A stretch of 64,000 bases of DNA from CAZJVD01 sp964549505 (lineage in GTDB: Bacteria; Bdellovibrionota; UBA1018; CAZJVD01), in NCBI GenBank assembly GCA_964549505.1, contig CAZJVD010000008.1:65978-129977 (forward strand). The letters run 5' to 3'. Position 1 is the first letter of the stretch; the number at the start of each line of letters is the position of its first letter. This document shows, piece by piece, positions 23,684-33,190 of the stretch. The notes under the pieces were generated by a model that was not told the origin of the DNA, ran no database searches, and saw only the letters and a list, made by a program, of their open reading frames with translations. The translations under genes were made by a program, and so were the position numbers.

Positions 23684-26506
23684 TTAAGAGCCACCAACAA
23701 CGGAACGTGGACCGGTCGGCGGCGGCGTAATCCGCGCCAGAGCATCGTTACACGTCACCACGGGCACCACGTTCTTTTGGGTGGGAATACGATCAAAGAC
23801 CGCCCACTGCCGCTGCGCAAACTCAGCGCGGGTGAGCGCATGCATCCCGGTGGCGAGATCGTTCATAAGCGTCCTACTGCGTGGGTCGGCCGAGATGCCT
23901 ATCATCTTGAATTCCCAGTCCAGGAATTCATTCGAGTTGAGAGAACGCGCGAGCAAGAAGCGGTAGTAGATGTGAGGGGCGTACCCCAACATCGTTTGCA
24001 TGAACACGCGATCAAACTCAGTGAGGCCCTGGTTGATGACATTCATACTTTCAACTACGGAGACCTCTCGCTCGAGCTCCAGCAGATCGTAGTGAAAGAT
24101 GTCATCAAGAGCCGCCGTACCGGTATCGGTGAGTGCGCGCTCGAGTCGCGTAAGGGCTGTATGAAACTTTGGTGTAACCAGGATCTGTCCCGACAGGATG
24201 CCCGCATTGATCACCTGAAACGATCGCATCAGCTCAGCGTACCTTGTCTGCCAGGCCTCATGCGACAACGTCTGACGACGTTCCAGAAACTCACGAAGAT
24301 CGTTAATCACTCTCTTCATGCGATTGAACTCACCAAATGTCGCCTGATTGATCACCTTACCGATCGAACCAAGAAGCGTGGCGTACGTGTACCCCGCCTG
24401 CCATCGCCCTTCGGCGATAAGAATCGCCTTCGTCTCCTCAAAGAACACTTCGCCGAGCCCCAACCCACTCGACTCGAGTAACTGGACAAAGTTGGCCACC
24501 TTCTTGAGAGTCTTCGGCTCCCACAACGGCTCGGAGAGAACGGGTGCCGTCAGCACTCCTGGAACTTTGCGAAATCTCGCTAACAGGTCTCGAATGGCAC
24601 GAGCGACGAGCGTGCCTTTTTGGACGGAGTAGTAGTCAGCCGTTGCCGAAAGCGCGGCCGCCAATGCATAGCTGTCAGCACCATCGAAAACCGCCGTCCG
24701 CATCAGCGGCGGAACGCCCTTAAGATCAAAGCGCTGAATGGTATAGAGCTCTTCTCGCCACTCGAATCCCGAAAAAAACTGAAGCGAAAGCTCCTGCCGT
24801 CGAACCGTTCCGTCACCCGCTCGCAAGATGAGATCCACTTTTCCTTTAAAAAAGCCTCCCGTTGCAACAAGCTCTTCGAGCGTCCAACGTTTTCCGTGTT
24901 CGTCCGTAAATGCTCCGGCGAGCACATCATCCTGAGTGAGATAGGGGTTGGCTTCGTAAGCCCCAAGCTCGCCTTCATCTTCGTAACCCATGGTTACCGG
25001 CGAACCCATACGCAGTTCAGAGATATATATCTTCCCTTGAGCGACCGCGTTTCTTAGCTTGCGCTGAAGGTATTGAGAAAATTTTCGAAACGCAAATGCC
25101 TGTGCCTCAGCAAGCGTCGCAACGGACGACGGCACATGAACGACAGAGTTCACTAAAAAATCGTAATCGGCCGGATTCTGAACATCCTTTCGAACCGCCG
25201 AAGCGTACAGCGCCCCCCCGGATGACACCTCTCCATCGGATCCAAAATCCAAAGCGCGCAAAAGCTTAAGTGGTTCGGATGCCTTTTCCGGAGAAAGTCT
25301 GGGATGTGCCAAGGTTGAAACAAAGAGTTTCGTGGTTGGAAACGCGCCGGCGGACACTTCGGCCGGACGCTTTGTCGGAGAAAGATTCCTAATCGCTCGC
25401 CGATACACATTCCGTACGCTCGGACTTAGATGAGATTCGAACTCGCCCGGAGCCATGGCCGGATAGTCCTGCGCGGCCTCCTGTAATCGACCAGCAGAGT
25501 CCGTTCTCAATCGAGGCTTGACAGTATGCGTGTTAAACTCGACCGGAACACTGAATCGATCATCCTCCGGATTCGAGATCACAAACCTTCCGACAGCACT
25601 GGAAACCGGAGTCAGATCCGCGTTGATACGTAGTGCAGCCAACGAAAGTGGATGCTCATAACGAGAACGGGGAGCGGATACGAGCTCTACCGGAGTACTC
25701 TCGAGACTGAAGAATAGCTTCGTACTCCCACCGCGACCCTTCGTCAGCCGTACTTGTTCTGCAATGACGGTCTTGAGCTTTGCGATCGCCAGTTCAATAT
25801 CGGCGCTCGAAAGATCCGTACCGATACCCGCTCCGAACTGCAGCAACGACAGATGCGCTCTCTCCGCATCGATCGCGGTTTCGCGCGTCTTCTCAAGATG
25901 CCGCTTAATCACCCAAGGCAGCTTTTCACCAAAGAGCGCATAGAGACGTCCAGCCCAGCTTATGAACTGTGCCGATGGCTTCAGAGCAATGAAGCGACTC
26001 GTATGTCCAATAACGGTAAATTCTGGGTTTTCGAAATCAAACACTTCGATCGTGCCACCAAGGTCGTACGCTTGGAGATCTGCAGCCGTCAAATCCCGGA
26101 AGAACGACGCAATCGAGACCACCTCAAAGAGCGAAATATTGTCGAGATAGTTTAACGTGATGTGAGGCCCACGAAAAATAACGCTCAGCTTTAATTCAGG
26201 AAAAAAATCAGGCAGCCTTCCCAAAAGACCCGAAAGAACGTCGCTCGAACGTTTGTACAAAGATGTATGAAAGGGAATTTGCAGCGTCCCCGAAATCCGG
26301 TCCGCAAGCGCAGCGCGCCATTCTTCTTCAGTGACCGAAGCCATCACAGGGTCCGAGATCGCGGGAAGATCCGCGCGTACCGGCCGAACTGAAACGACCG
26401 ACACGAGCAGTAACGGAACGAGAACGTACGCACTCAATCGCGAGCGTTTACGAACTCGGGCCGAACACACGTCCGCTTTGCGCGCACTATCCCCTACTGA
26501 ACCCAT
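23684..26506 (-). CDS. Large exported orphan with a possible nucleotidyltransferase-like centre
   Basis: With the start at ATG 26504-26506 the protein has 940 residues and a clear signal peptide (basic RVRKRSRL, then hydrophobic AYVLVPLLLVSVVS, Ala-x-Ala at VRA). The middle holds SSGGALYASAVRKDVQNPAD followed by YDFLV, and later KGKVDLILRAGDG; Asp spacing of this kind (D-x-D, then a third D) is seen in nucleotidyltransferase folds. I treat this as a hint only. The C-terminal third is helical. No homologous family is recognised. The open frame continues upstream to 26620, but that part has no signal-like features. The gene precedes the 484-residue membrane orphan. Confidence 0.75.
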   Translation of the reverse strand: MGSVGDSARKADVCSARVRKRSRLSAYVLVPLLLVSVVSVRPVRADLPAISDPVMASVTEEEWRAALADRISGTLQIPFHTSLYKRSSDVLSGLLGRLPDFFPELKLSVIFRGPHITLNYLDNISLFEVVSIASFFRDLTAADLQAYDLGGTIEVFDFENPEFTVIGHTSRFIALKPSAQFISWAGRLYALFGEKLPWVIKRHLEKTRETAIDAERAHLSLLQFGAGIGTDLSSADIELAIAKLKTVIAEQVRLTKGRGGSTKLFFSLESTPVELVSAPRSRYEHPLSLAALRINADLTPVSSAVGRFVISNPEDDRFSVPVEFNTHTVKPRLRTDSAGRLQEAAQDYPAMAPGEFESHLSPSVRNVYRRAIRNLSPTKRPAEVSAGAFPTTKLFVSTLAHPRLSPEKASEPLKLLRALDFGSDGEVSSGGALYASAVRKDVQNPADYDFLVNSVVHVPSSVATLAEAQAFAFRKFSQYLQRKLRNAVAQGKIYISELRMGSPVTMGYEDEGELGAYEANPYLTQDDVLAGAFTDEHGKRWTLEELVATGGFFKGKVDLILRAGDGTVRRQELSLQFFSGFEWREELYTIQRFDLKGVPPLMRTAVFDGADSYALAAALSATADYYSVQKGTLVARAIRDLLARFRKVPGVLTAPVLSEPLWEPKTLKKVANFVQLLESSGLGLGEVFFEETKAILIAEGRWQAGYTYATLLGSIGKVINQATFGEFNRMKRVINDLREFLERRQTLSHEAWQTRYAELMRSFQVINAGILSGQILVTPKFHTALTRLERALTDTGTAALDDIFHYDLLELEREVSVVESMNVINQGLTEFDRVFMQTMLGYAPHIYYRFLLARSLNSNEFLDWEFKMIGISADPRSRTLMNDLATGMHALTRAEFAQRQWAVFDRIPTQKNVVPVVTCNDALARITPPPTGPRSVVGGS

Positions 26507-26672
26507 ACCCACACAAGTTTCCTGTTCCCTAAACTGAATTAACTTTGTTCGGGCAAAATACTGAATTTTGGGCGGATTTTCATCCAGAATCCGATAAAAT
26601 CGGGGATGGCAGCCTCGCAAGCCAGCTTTGCATTAACTTTCAATAACTTACCACTGTTAGATCTTTGTTTGG

Positions 26673-27707
26673 CTACTCCCAAACTTCGCAATGCCACTCA
26701 TCCGAGGCCGTCAGCTCGTGCCCGCGGATCATCTTGCCGAGAACCTTCGCGATCAGTCGTGGCTGCTCAATATGAAGGTTATGCCCAAGCCCGGGTACGA
26801 CGACCAACGGAACCGGGCCCGTTTTCGTGCGATCGAGCCCCCGCTTCCACCCCTCGGACCACCGCGAAAGATTGAGACGGTCGTCACCGCCCCAGATCAA
26901 CGAAATCGGAACCGAAATCTTTCCGAGCGAGTCGGTGAGGAAGTGCTGGTAACCAATCGAGTCCATGAACTTTAAGATCTCGGGTTTGAGAAAAAATTCT
27001 TTGAACTCCTTTAGGAAAAACGAAAACATCACGGGCTCTTCTTTGAATACAAACTTTCGAAAATCATCAATCGTCTCAGGACGCCGCGCGAGATCGAACT
27101 TGGACTTCCACTCGAGCATGTCCTCCATCTGTGGAATGACCGCGGGACTACTGATCACAACGACACGATCGAGATGTTTGGTATTCGATGCGGATGCTGT
27201 CGTCGACGTCCGAAGTGCGTAATGAGACGCGATCCAACCGCCAAGCGAATGGCCGATGATCGTATGTGGTTTGAGTTCATCCAGAACCTCGGTCACGGCG
27301 CTCGACAGATCATCAAAACTCGAGAAGGGTTTTTCTTCATTCAGAAATCCCTGAAAACCCGGAAAGTCTAAAAAGATCACTTCGTCAAAATGTTCGGGCA
27401 AGATATGGCGCAACGGAATCGCAACTGAAAGCCAGCTGAGCGGAGTGTCGCCAAAACCAGGAACAACCACAAGCCGCACAGGTCCGGTCCCCGTTACTCG
27501 CGCATCCCGCTTCCAAACTTTTCTCCACAGGCCAATCTTCGCATCGGGGTTCTCCGCACTGCTGACCTGACGCGTCTCGAACACAATGCCGTAACGTTTG
27601 AAAAGCGGTTGGATCGCTCCATGAATCTCGCGAGGAATACTGAACGTTCGAATGCTTTCGGTTGCGCCTGCAAGCGTCTCAGCAAACTTTCGTGCGATGC
27701 GTTTCAC
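26673..27707 (-). CDS. Alpha/beta hydrolase
   Basis: The 344-residue protein has the fold's nucleophile elbow GHSLGGWIASHYA (Ser nucleophile), an oxyanion-hole region VVPGFGDTPLSW, an acidic residue in LIWGGDDRL and the catalytic His in VPGLGHNLHIEQP near the C-terminus. The arrangement fits esterases, lipases or C-C hydrolases; the substrate is not predictable. No signal peptide. The start is GTG 27705-27707, lacking a Shine-Dalgarno sequence but preceded by a -10 box at 7 bases. It is divergent from the DUF6600-like gene. Confidence 0.9.
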   Translation of the reverse strand: MKRIARKFAETLAGATESIRTFSIPREIHGAIQPLFKRYGIVFETRQVSSAENPDAKIGLWRKVWKRDARVTGTGPVRLVVVPGFGDTPLSWLSVAIPLRHILPEHFDEVIFLDFPGFQGFLNEEKPFSSFDDLSSAVTEVLDELKPHTIIGHSLGGWIASHYALRTSTTASASNTKHLDRVVVISSPAVIPQMEDMLEWKSKFDLARRPETIDDFRKFVFKEEPVMFSFFLKEFKEFFLKPEILKFMDSIGYQHFLTDSLGKISVPISLIWGGDDRLNLSRWSEGWKRGLDRTKTGPVPLVVVPGLGHNLHIEQPRLIAKVLGKMIRGHELTASDEWHCEVWE

Positions 27708-27714
27708 TTATTAA

Positions 27715-27743
27715 AGATTACGTACGGACTACCTTTCTGTCTA
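27715..27743 (-). promoter_or_regulatory. Promoter of the alpha/beta hydrolase gene, leaderless geometry
   Basis: Minus strand: TAGACA (27738-27743), 17 bases, TAATCT (27715-27720). Seven bases separate the -10 box from GTG 27707, so transcription should begin at the start codon. Confidence 0.6.
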
Positions 27744-27959
27744 GCAGCGCAACATTTCTCGATGCCTGAAATTTTTTCAGAGTGTGACACGAGATTCGGC
27801 GACACTCCGACACCGGCCTGCGTGTTTCGTATCCCAAAAAGGTCGCATCCCTTCTGAAAAGCATTTAACTTAGAGCACACGGAAACTATCGCGCCCGTTT
27901 TCGGCGTGCTTCATGCAAACCCGAATAACCAAACACGTAGTTTTCAGGGGGAGAAAATC

Positions 27960-29627
27960 ATGCAAAGAATCTCGGCGCGATATGCGCGCCATGTTGGGGA
28001 AGTCACGCCTTTGGCGTTTCGGCGTTTTTTTGACGACATTCTACTGTACGGTTTCGGACTTTTGATCTCGGTCAACGCGCTCGCTGTCGGCGAGTCGGTC
28101 GAGATCAGCGCGATCAACGGCAACTATGATCCCGGTCAATCATCACTCGTACAGGTTGCCCCCGGCGATGTCGTGCGTTTGTCCGCCGACATTTTCGACT
28201 TCTCGCACGAACGAGCACACTATGGCGCTCACGGCAGTGCAATCGAGGACTTTATCTGGCGCGCGGACAATCGCTTTCCAAACGAGTGTTACGGTGATGA
28301 CGACGATTGCTTGAGCCACAGTGATTTCGAAACCACGTCGTATGGCGTGGATTTCTTCGTTCCCTTTCAAATGACCAGCGATATTCGAATCACCGTTGGA
28401 CATCGGAATCATCTAACAGAAGACACGATCATTCTACGCAACGCACTCGCGTCGTACGGCGAAATCACCAACGTAGTCGCATCTCCGGTGACGTACGCTC
28501 AACAGTATCCATCACATAACGAAATTGTTCCTGAGTACTACTTGGCCGGGCACGGTCGCTGGATGTGGATTGACGGGGAAAAATACTTTGTTCCCGATCA
28601 GTACGTGTCCGATTGGGCTCCTTACCAGAACGGCTACTGGAACTGGACGGCGTATGGATGGACATGGATTAGTTACGATCCTTGGGGCGAGTACACCGAT
28701 CACTACGGTTACTGGAGACGCGTCGAAGTCCGGTACGGAGTTTACTGGTGGGTGTGGAGACCCTTTCCTACGGCGTACTATCACTGGCACGCACATACGG
28801 TGACGTTTGTGTATGGCAAGGGTTACATCGGTTGGTACCCGTTCTACGGCCTCTATTCATCCCTTTACAGCCGTGGCTACGAACACGGCTTTGTGGATGG
28901 CTTTTGGCTCGGTTACGCGCTGGGGTCGCAGATCGGCGCGCACAACGGCCCTGTTCACGACCATGGTTACAGCGTCGTGGAACACCGGCGCTTCGGTCAC
29001 CACAACGTACGCGATGTGCTCTTTGACAGAGAACGGGCACGCGAACGCGTTCGCGAAAGTCACGACCGCAGACGGTATGGCAAAGCACCGTTTTCCGATG
29101 ACCTGAACGTATCGCGACGAAAAGTCGATCAGGGCGGAGCCCAGGTTTCCGAGACATCGGTCGAACGCGTTCGCATGGGTGGGCGTGAGATTGAAGTGAC
29201 TCGCCGAGTGCACGAAACTCCCGAGGTCTATAAAGGTGCGGAACGATCAGCGCAGACCCGGCTCGAAAGATCTGTCCCGGTCTCCGAAACGCCAACACGG
29301 CCGCGGAAACCGCAACCCACCAACCCGGATCCAGGACGTGGCCAACAGCCAAACGTGCCGAGTGACCGTGGAACGGGTGGGGGAACCGGTCGCCAGCAAC
29401 CTACTCGTCCGCCGCAACAACCTACTCGTCCGCCTCAGCAACCCACGCGTCCGCCGCAGCAACCTACTCGGCCGCCGCAACCGCAGCAGCCAAGTCGTCC
29501 GCCGCGCGAACAGCCGCAGGCCCGACCGGCCCCATCGCGACCAACCCCCGAAAGGGGTCGGCCATCGCGAGGAGCACCGCCGAGCGCGCCGCGATCTACG
29601 AGCCCCGGAGGTCGAGGCCAGAGGTAA
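27960..29627 (+). CDS. Exported Trp/Tyr-rich protein (DUF6600-like) with Pro-rich repeat tail
   Basis: The start ATG 27960 follows GGGGAGA, an excellent ribosome binding site, giving 555 residues. An N-terminal hydrophobic segment (DDILLYGFGLLISVNALAVG) acts as signal peptide. Residues ~180-290 are very rich in Trp, Tyr and Gly with repeated motifs such as GRWMWIDGE, YWNWTAYGWTWISYDPWGEY and HYGYWRR, the pattern of DUF6600-type proteins. After a basic Arg/His region comes a Pro/Gln/Arg tail with four QQPTRPP repeats. The family is envelope-associated with no assigned function. A terminator follows 74 bases after the stop. Confidence 0.85.
   Translation: MQRISARYARHVGEVTPLAFRRFFDDILLYGFGLLISVNALAVGESVEISAINGNYDPGQSSLVQVAPGDVVRLSADIFDFSHERAHYGAHGSAIEDFIWRADNRFPNECYGDDDDCLSHSDFETTSYGVDFFVPFQMTSDIRITVGHRNHLTEDTIILRNALASYGEITNVVASPVTYAQQYPSHNEIVPEYYLAGHGRWMWIDGEKYFVPDQYVSDWAPYQNGYWNWTAYGWTWISYDPWGEYTDHYGYWRRVEVRYGVYWWVWRPFPTAYYHWHAHTVTFVYGKGYIGWYPFYGLYSSLYSRGYEHGFVDGFWLGYALGSQIGAHNGPVHDHGYSVVEHRRFGHHNVRDVLFDRERARERVRESHDRRRYGKAPFSDDLNVSRRKVDQGGAQVSETSVERVRMGGREIEVTRRVHETPEVYKGAERSAQTRLERSVPVSETPTRPRKPQPTNPDPGRGQQPNVPSDRGTGGGTGRQQPTRPPQQPTRPPQQPTRPPQQPTRPPQPQQPSRPPREQPQARPAPSRPTPERGRPSRGAPPSAPRSTSPGGRGQR
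29394..29477 (+). repeat. Four in-frame 21-bp tandem repeats
   Basis: Units 29394-29414, 29415-29435, 29436-29456 and 29457-29477 encode QQPTRPP each time. Differences are mainly synonymous, so the peptide repeat seems maintained. Located in the disordered tail of the DUF6600-like protein. Confidence 0.9.
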
Positions 29628-29700
29628 ACAGAGCGCATAGATAAATAAATAGTTTTAGTTAAAAAAATCTCGGGGCTTTATTTATTTAATTGAGCCTGAA

Positions 29701-29744
29701 CCGATGACGATGCCAGAAGTGGCGTCGTCATCGGTTGCTTTCTT
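29701..29744 (+). terminator. Rho-independent terminator-like hairpin
   Basis: CCGATGACGA (29701-29710) pairs with TCGTCATCGG (29725-29734), inner GCC/GGC extends the stem, and the T-rich TTGCTTTCTT follows. It ends the DUF6600-like transcript. A separate A/T inverted repeat (29642-29650 with 29680-29688) lies just upstream. Confidence 0.75.
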
Positions 29745-29822
29745 CGCCACATAAGACATTCTCTAAGCACAGCCGCTTTCGACTGTTATTTTACCCCCGT
29801 CAGTGATAAGACTTAGTGCGTT

Positions 29823-31550
29823 ATGAGCAGGTACACAGTGGTTGTTGTTGGTCTCGGTCTTCTCACGCTTGTGAGTCAATCCTTAGCTTCGGCTCCCTCT
29901 TCGGCGGAGCTAGCTTTTGCCGACCCTAATGGTCGTCCGATCCGGACGTTCACGTTTCGGCACGAAGTAGCGCGGTGGTTACCCTCACCGTCGTCATCAC
30001 CATCGGAAAGTCGCGATATCCTTTTTGATGAAGCAAAGTTTTGGATGGCCGAAACCTTTGCCCAGCACGGCGTGGAGCCCAGCTCGTTGCAGCCGGACTC
30101 GATTTCCGAACTCAGACTGAGCACGATCGGTTCGACAGACAAGCTGGCGGTACGATTCACACAACGGCACGACGGGATCGCTGTCCCGGACGCTACCGTG
30201 AACGTCCTTTTTGATCTGAACACCCGTCGTCTCCTTGCGATCGCAACCAGTGCGGTACCCGCAAGTGATTTTCTTCAACTCACGCCAAAACTTTCAAAGA
30301 AAGCAGCCCGTCTTCAAGCGGCACAGCTGTGGGATGCAGGTGATCGCGTCGAGATCGCCGGTACGGTTTGGGCACCGATTGCCACCAACCATAAATACTT
30401 TCGTGAGCGCGCCTATCATATCAAGCGCTACGTTTCGCCAACCGACACTCATCCTAAGAGCGAAGCATGGATTGGAATGACTTCAGGAAAGGTCCTCAAG
30501 TCCGAGTCGAATGAGTACGATTTTGATGTGAATGGAAACGTCCGTGCATGGGTTTCTCAAGGCATCAGCCCGGACACGTCGAGCTACACGCTGGGCTCTC
30601 AACCGATGGGTGGCATCACAGTCACGACGTCGGAAGGACAGTCGGTGGTTACCGATTTTATCACCGGAAATTTCACTGTTCCGGTCACAAACTTTCCAGT
30701 GAGTATCTCTGTCACTCTGAATGGACCTTATCTTCAGACGAACACCCTCACCGGCTCGCCACTGCAGACAGCTGTGCAGTTAACCAGTGTGCCGCGAACA
30801 TTTTCTATTGTGCTGAACAACTCGCCCTCGGAAGAAGTAACAGCGCAGGTAAACGCAGCTTACTGGGCGAACCGATTGCGAAACTGGATCAAGTACACAA
30901 ACGCGAATGACACCGTGATGGACTTCACGATGGTCATGGACGCCAACCGGCCTAACTACGCCTGCGCAGCCAGCTTTTCGGGCCTTTCCGTTCGCTTCGG
31001 AATGGCAGGCACTGCGTTCGTTCAAGGGCTGGGTTACACGACCTGTCCGAACAGCAGCTTTCACGCTTGGGTGACGCACGAAGCAGGGCACTGGCTCAAT
31101 CTTCGTTATGGAACAGGAAACAGTCTCTTAGGAATGGGCGAAGGCGCCGCTGATGCGTTTGCTATGTACGTTGCGGACAATAGCGTCGTCGGTAAGGACT
31201 ATTACGGTCCAGGCACCGTTGTTCGGAACGGCGACAATACGCGCACATTCTGCGGTGACACCAATCTGGGTTGTTACGGCGAGTCTCATAAAGATGGAGA
31301 AGTCTTGATGGGAGCACTCTGGAAGGTGCGGAGCACGCTTCAGCTGCCGTCCGCTTATGGCCGTCGTCCGGGTGGCCTGATAGCGGATCGTCTTCTCAAT
31401 AGCTGGTTCAATGCCTTTGACGATCAGTACATTCAATCCGTCATCAAGACGCACTGGCTGATTCTGGATGATGATGACGGCAATCTACAAAATGGCACAC
31501 CCCACGCCACTGAGATCAGCGCAGGGTTTGCCGCACAAGGAATTCTTTAA
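29823..31550 (+). CDS. Secreted zinc metallopeptidase with FTP-like propeptide
   Basis: The 575-residue protein begins with a signal peptide (VVVVGLGLLTLVSQSLASA). Residues ~85-180 look like a fungalysin/thermolysin propeptide (KLAVRFTQRHDGIAVPDATV), followed by a beta-sandwich stretch with a carboxypeptidase-regulatory-like look (DFDVNGNVRAWVSQG). The catalytic domain has the gluzincin motif THEAGHWLN (HExxH) and, downstream, GMGEGAADAFAMY, where the Glu is the third zinc ligand. A C-terminal DDDDGNLQNGTPHATEI resembles metallopeptidases with calcium sites. It is likely secreted to degrade external protein. The ATG start has no strong Shine-Dalgarno sequence. The convergent gene ends 4 bases away. 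Confidence 0.88.
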   Translation: MSRYTVVVVGLGLLTLVSQSLASAPSSAELAFADPNGRPIRTFTFRHEVARWLPSPSSSPSESRDILFDEAKFWMAETFAQHGVEPSSLQPDSISELRLSTIGSTDKLAVRFTQRHDGIAVPDATVNVLFDLNTRRLLAIATSAVPASDFLQLTPKLSKKAARLQAAQLWDAGDRVEIAGTVWAPIATNHKYFRERAYHIKRYVSPTDTHPKSEAWIGMTSGKVLKSESNEYDFDVNGNVRAWVSQGISPDTSSYTLGSQPMGGITVTTSEGQSVVTDFITGNFTVPVTNFPVSISVTLNGPYLQTNTLTGSPLQTAVQLTSVPRTFSIVLNNSPSEEVTAQVNAAYWANRLRNWIKYTNANDTVMDFTMVMDANRPNYACAASFSGLSVRFGMAGTAFVQGLGYTTCPNSSFHAWVTHEAGHWLNLRYGTGNSLLGMGEGAADAFAMYVADNSVVGKDYYGPGTVVRNGDNTRTFCGDTNLGCYGESHKDGEVLMGALWKVRSTLQLPSAYGRRPGGLIADRLLNSWFNAFDDQYIQSVIKTHWLILDDDDGNLQNGTPHATEISAGFAAQGIL

Positions 31551-31554
31551 GAAG

Positions 31555-31953
31555 TTACGGAGCCGGTGCTGACGAGAGGACCGGATACTTTTTGCAGCTA
31601 CTCGGCTGTTCGCCGTAAGCCACCATGTCGGCCGCACTCATGAGTGCGACGCCAGCCCCGAGTCTCCACGCTGCTTCGACGTTCGCGTGAGTCGGTAGCA
31701 CACCGCTGTTAGGTACGATGTACGACACAAAGAATGACGAACCGTTCGGTCGAAAACCCGTGAGGAGCCTGCTCGAAAGCACGCCATACACCGTCTTGCC
31801 GGAGGTCATGAAGTCGCCGCCGCCACAAAGGACGATCATGTAGTTTGGATTGCTAGAACCTCTGATCAATTGTGCTGACTGCGCTGAAACCCCTACACTT
31901 GGAGCCGCCATCGCAATTCCGAATACCAAAACCATCCACGCACTCGTTTTCAT
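31555..31953 (-). CDS. Small exported hypothetical protein
   Basis: With start ATG 31951-31953, behind AAGGAG, the protein has 132 residues and a signal peptide (MKTSAWMVLVFGIAMAAPSV, cleavage after VSA). Two Cys (in VLCGGGDF and PSSCKKYP) could form a disulfide. The composition is Gly/Ser/Ala-rich. No family is recognised. It lies 56 bases downstream of a larger exported orphan and probably shares its transcript. Confidence 0.75.
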   Translation of the reverse strand: MKTSAWMVLVFGIAMAAPSVGVSAQSAQLIRGSSNPNYMIVLCGGGDFMTSGKTVYGVLSSRLLTGFRPNGSSFFVSYIVPNSGVLPTHANVEAAWRLGAGVALMSAADMVAYGEQPSSCKKYPVLSSAPAP

Positions 31954-32008
31954 TTCGATCTCCTTAAAAATTTTTCTGTATGATTTCATTTTCTCTCAAA
32001 GCTCCCAT

Positions 32009-33085
32009 TTAAAATAAGAGAATATCCAAGATAGCGACGCTGTACCCGCTCACCGGAACACTTCCGGACGAGGTGTAGCGCACGCAGTTGATCGCTGGCA
32101 GTGGTGCCAGGTTTACCGCAAACGTACCGTGGGCAGAGCCCGGTGGAACGTTCGCAAGTATGTCCGTAATCTGCGTTGCTGTCTGCGGGAGGAATGTCCA
32201 CTCGCTGACAAGCTGTGAAGATACGGTGTCCGTAAACACAAACGGAAACCCAGACAGACCCGTCACCGAAGCCGCTGACAACTCAGGAGGCAGACCTACC
32301 TGTCCAGCGTACGGATTGTCACAAGTGATCGGCTGCGTTTCGTTATGAACTGGAAAGTTCAGCTGCGACCCTGATGTATTGAGCCACGCGTTTGTTGCGC
32401 GCAACAACGGAAGGCTACCGATCAAGCTCTGAACGATCTGCGTACCGGGCTTGAGGATAACGAGTGTTGAGAAAGGTCCTGCCGTGAATCCACTTCCTGA
32501 GCCACCGCTGTACGCAGGATAAAGATCATGCTGGCCAACGGCGCTGAAGCTATAGGTGTCACCGTTCGTAGCCGTACAGACAGCTGTCGTGTTAGCGCCT
32601 GTGATTCCGTCACCTGCGTAGAAAAGACTCTGACCGCCTGGCCACGTTGTGACGTTCGCGTTTCGTATACTGACAGCCGCCGGCTGACCGTTCACGAGCG
32701 TCGATCCGCCCGAGAGCACATCGAACACCCCGTTGAGGGTTGCCTGAATCGAAAACTGAACAACCTGAGGCCCCATCACCGAAGACGCGCAATCGTCGCC
32801 TGTTCCGGTGGAGTTCTGTTGGGTCGCCAACGAGCCCTGATCGATCACGACTTGAGTTTGGCAAGCGATGTCGGGCACACCCGACACAGGACACGAGCTC
32901 GCATCGTTATTAAATGCGAAACCGCCCCATCCAGCAGAGGACTGCTGAACGAGGAACATCCACGAACAGAAGGCCGAATTACAGTAATTGAGCGGGACGA
33001 CGGCCGCAGCACTCGTCGCCCACAAAAGTCCTAACCCTGCTCCGAGCAGGGAAAAGCTTCGAAAATTTGCCGTTGTTGGTTTCAT
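32009..33085 (-). CDS. Exported Cys-containing hypothetical protein
   Basis: ATG 33083-33085, preceded by GGGGGA, gives 358 residues with signal peptide (LLGAGLGLLWATSAAA). The mature protein is rich in Ser, Thr, Gly, Asn and Pro with several Cys (NYCNSAFCSW, SSCPVSGVPDIACQT, DDCASS) and looks like an extracellular beta protein. No family is recognised. The neighbours on the same strand are two further exported orphans. Confidence 0.75.
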   Translation of the reverse strand: MKPTTANFRSFSLLGAGLGLLWATSAAAVVPLNYCNSAFCSWMFLVQQSSAGWGGFAFNNDASSCPVSGVPDIACQTQVVIDQGSLATQQNSTGTGDDCASSVMGPQVVQFSIQATLNGVFDVLSGGSTLVNGQPAAVSIRNANVTTWPGGQSLFYAGDGITGANTTAVCTATNGDTYSFSAVGQHDLYPAYSGGSGSGFTAGPFSTLVILKPGTQIVQSLIGSLPLLRATNAWLNTSGSQLNFPVHNETQPITCDNPYAGQVGLPPELSAASVTGLSGFPFVFTDTVSSQLVSEWTFLPQTATQITDILANVPPGSAHGTFAVNLAPLPAINCVRYTSSGSVPVSGYSVAILDILLF

Positions 33086-33190
33086 CCAAATCCCCCAGTT
33101 AAAAAATAGTGTACTCAACTAGTCTACTGACTGACGCACTGAGTTTCAATAAATAGGCGCCTAGTAATTTCAACTAGTTAGGCTGATTTG

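Noticed and set aside
23606..24481. 291-codon plus-strand frame
   Set aside because: Antisense to the exported 940-residue gene; no start signal and an implausible composition.
28768..29352. 194-codon minus-strand frame
   Set aside because: Shadow of the DUF6600-like gene, caused by its Arg-rich composition.
29394..29477. CRISPR-like short regular repeats
   Set aside because: The 21-bp units are contiguous without spacers and encode QQPTRPP in frame; it is a coding tandem repeat.
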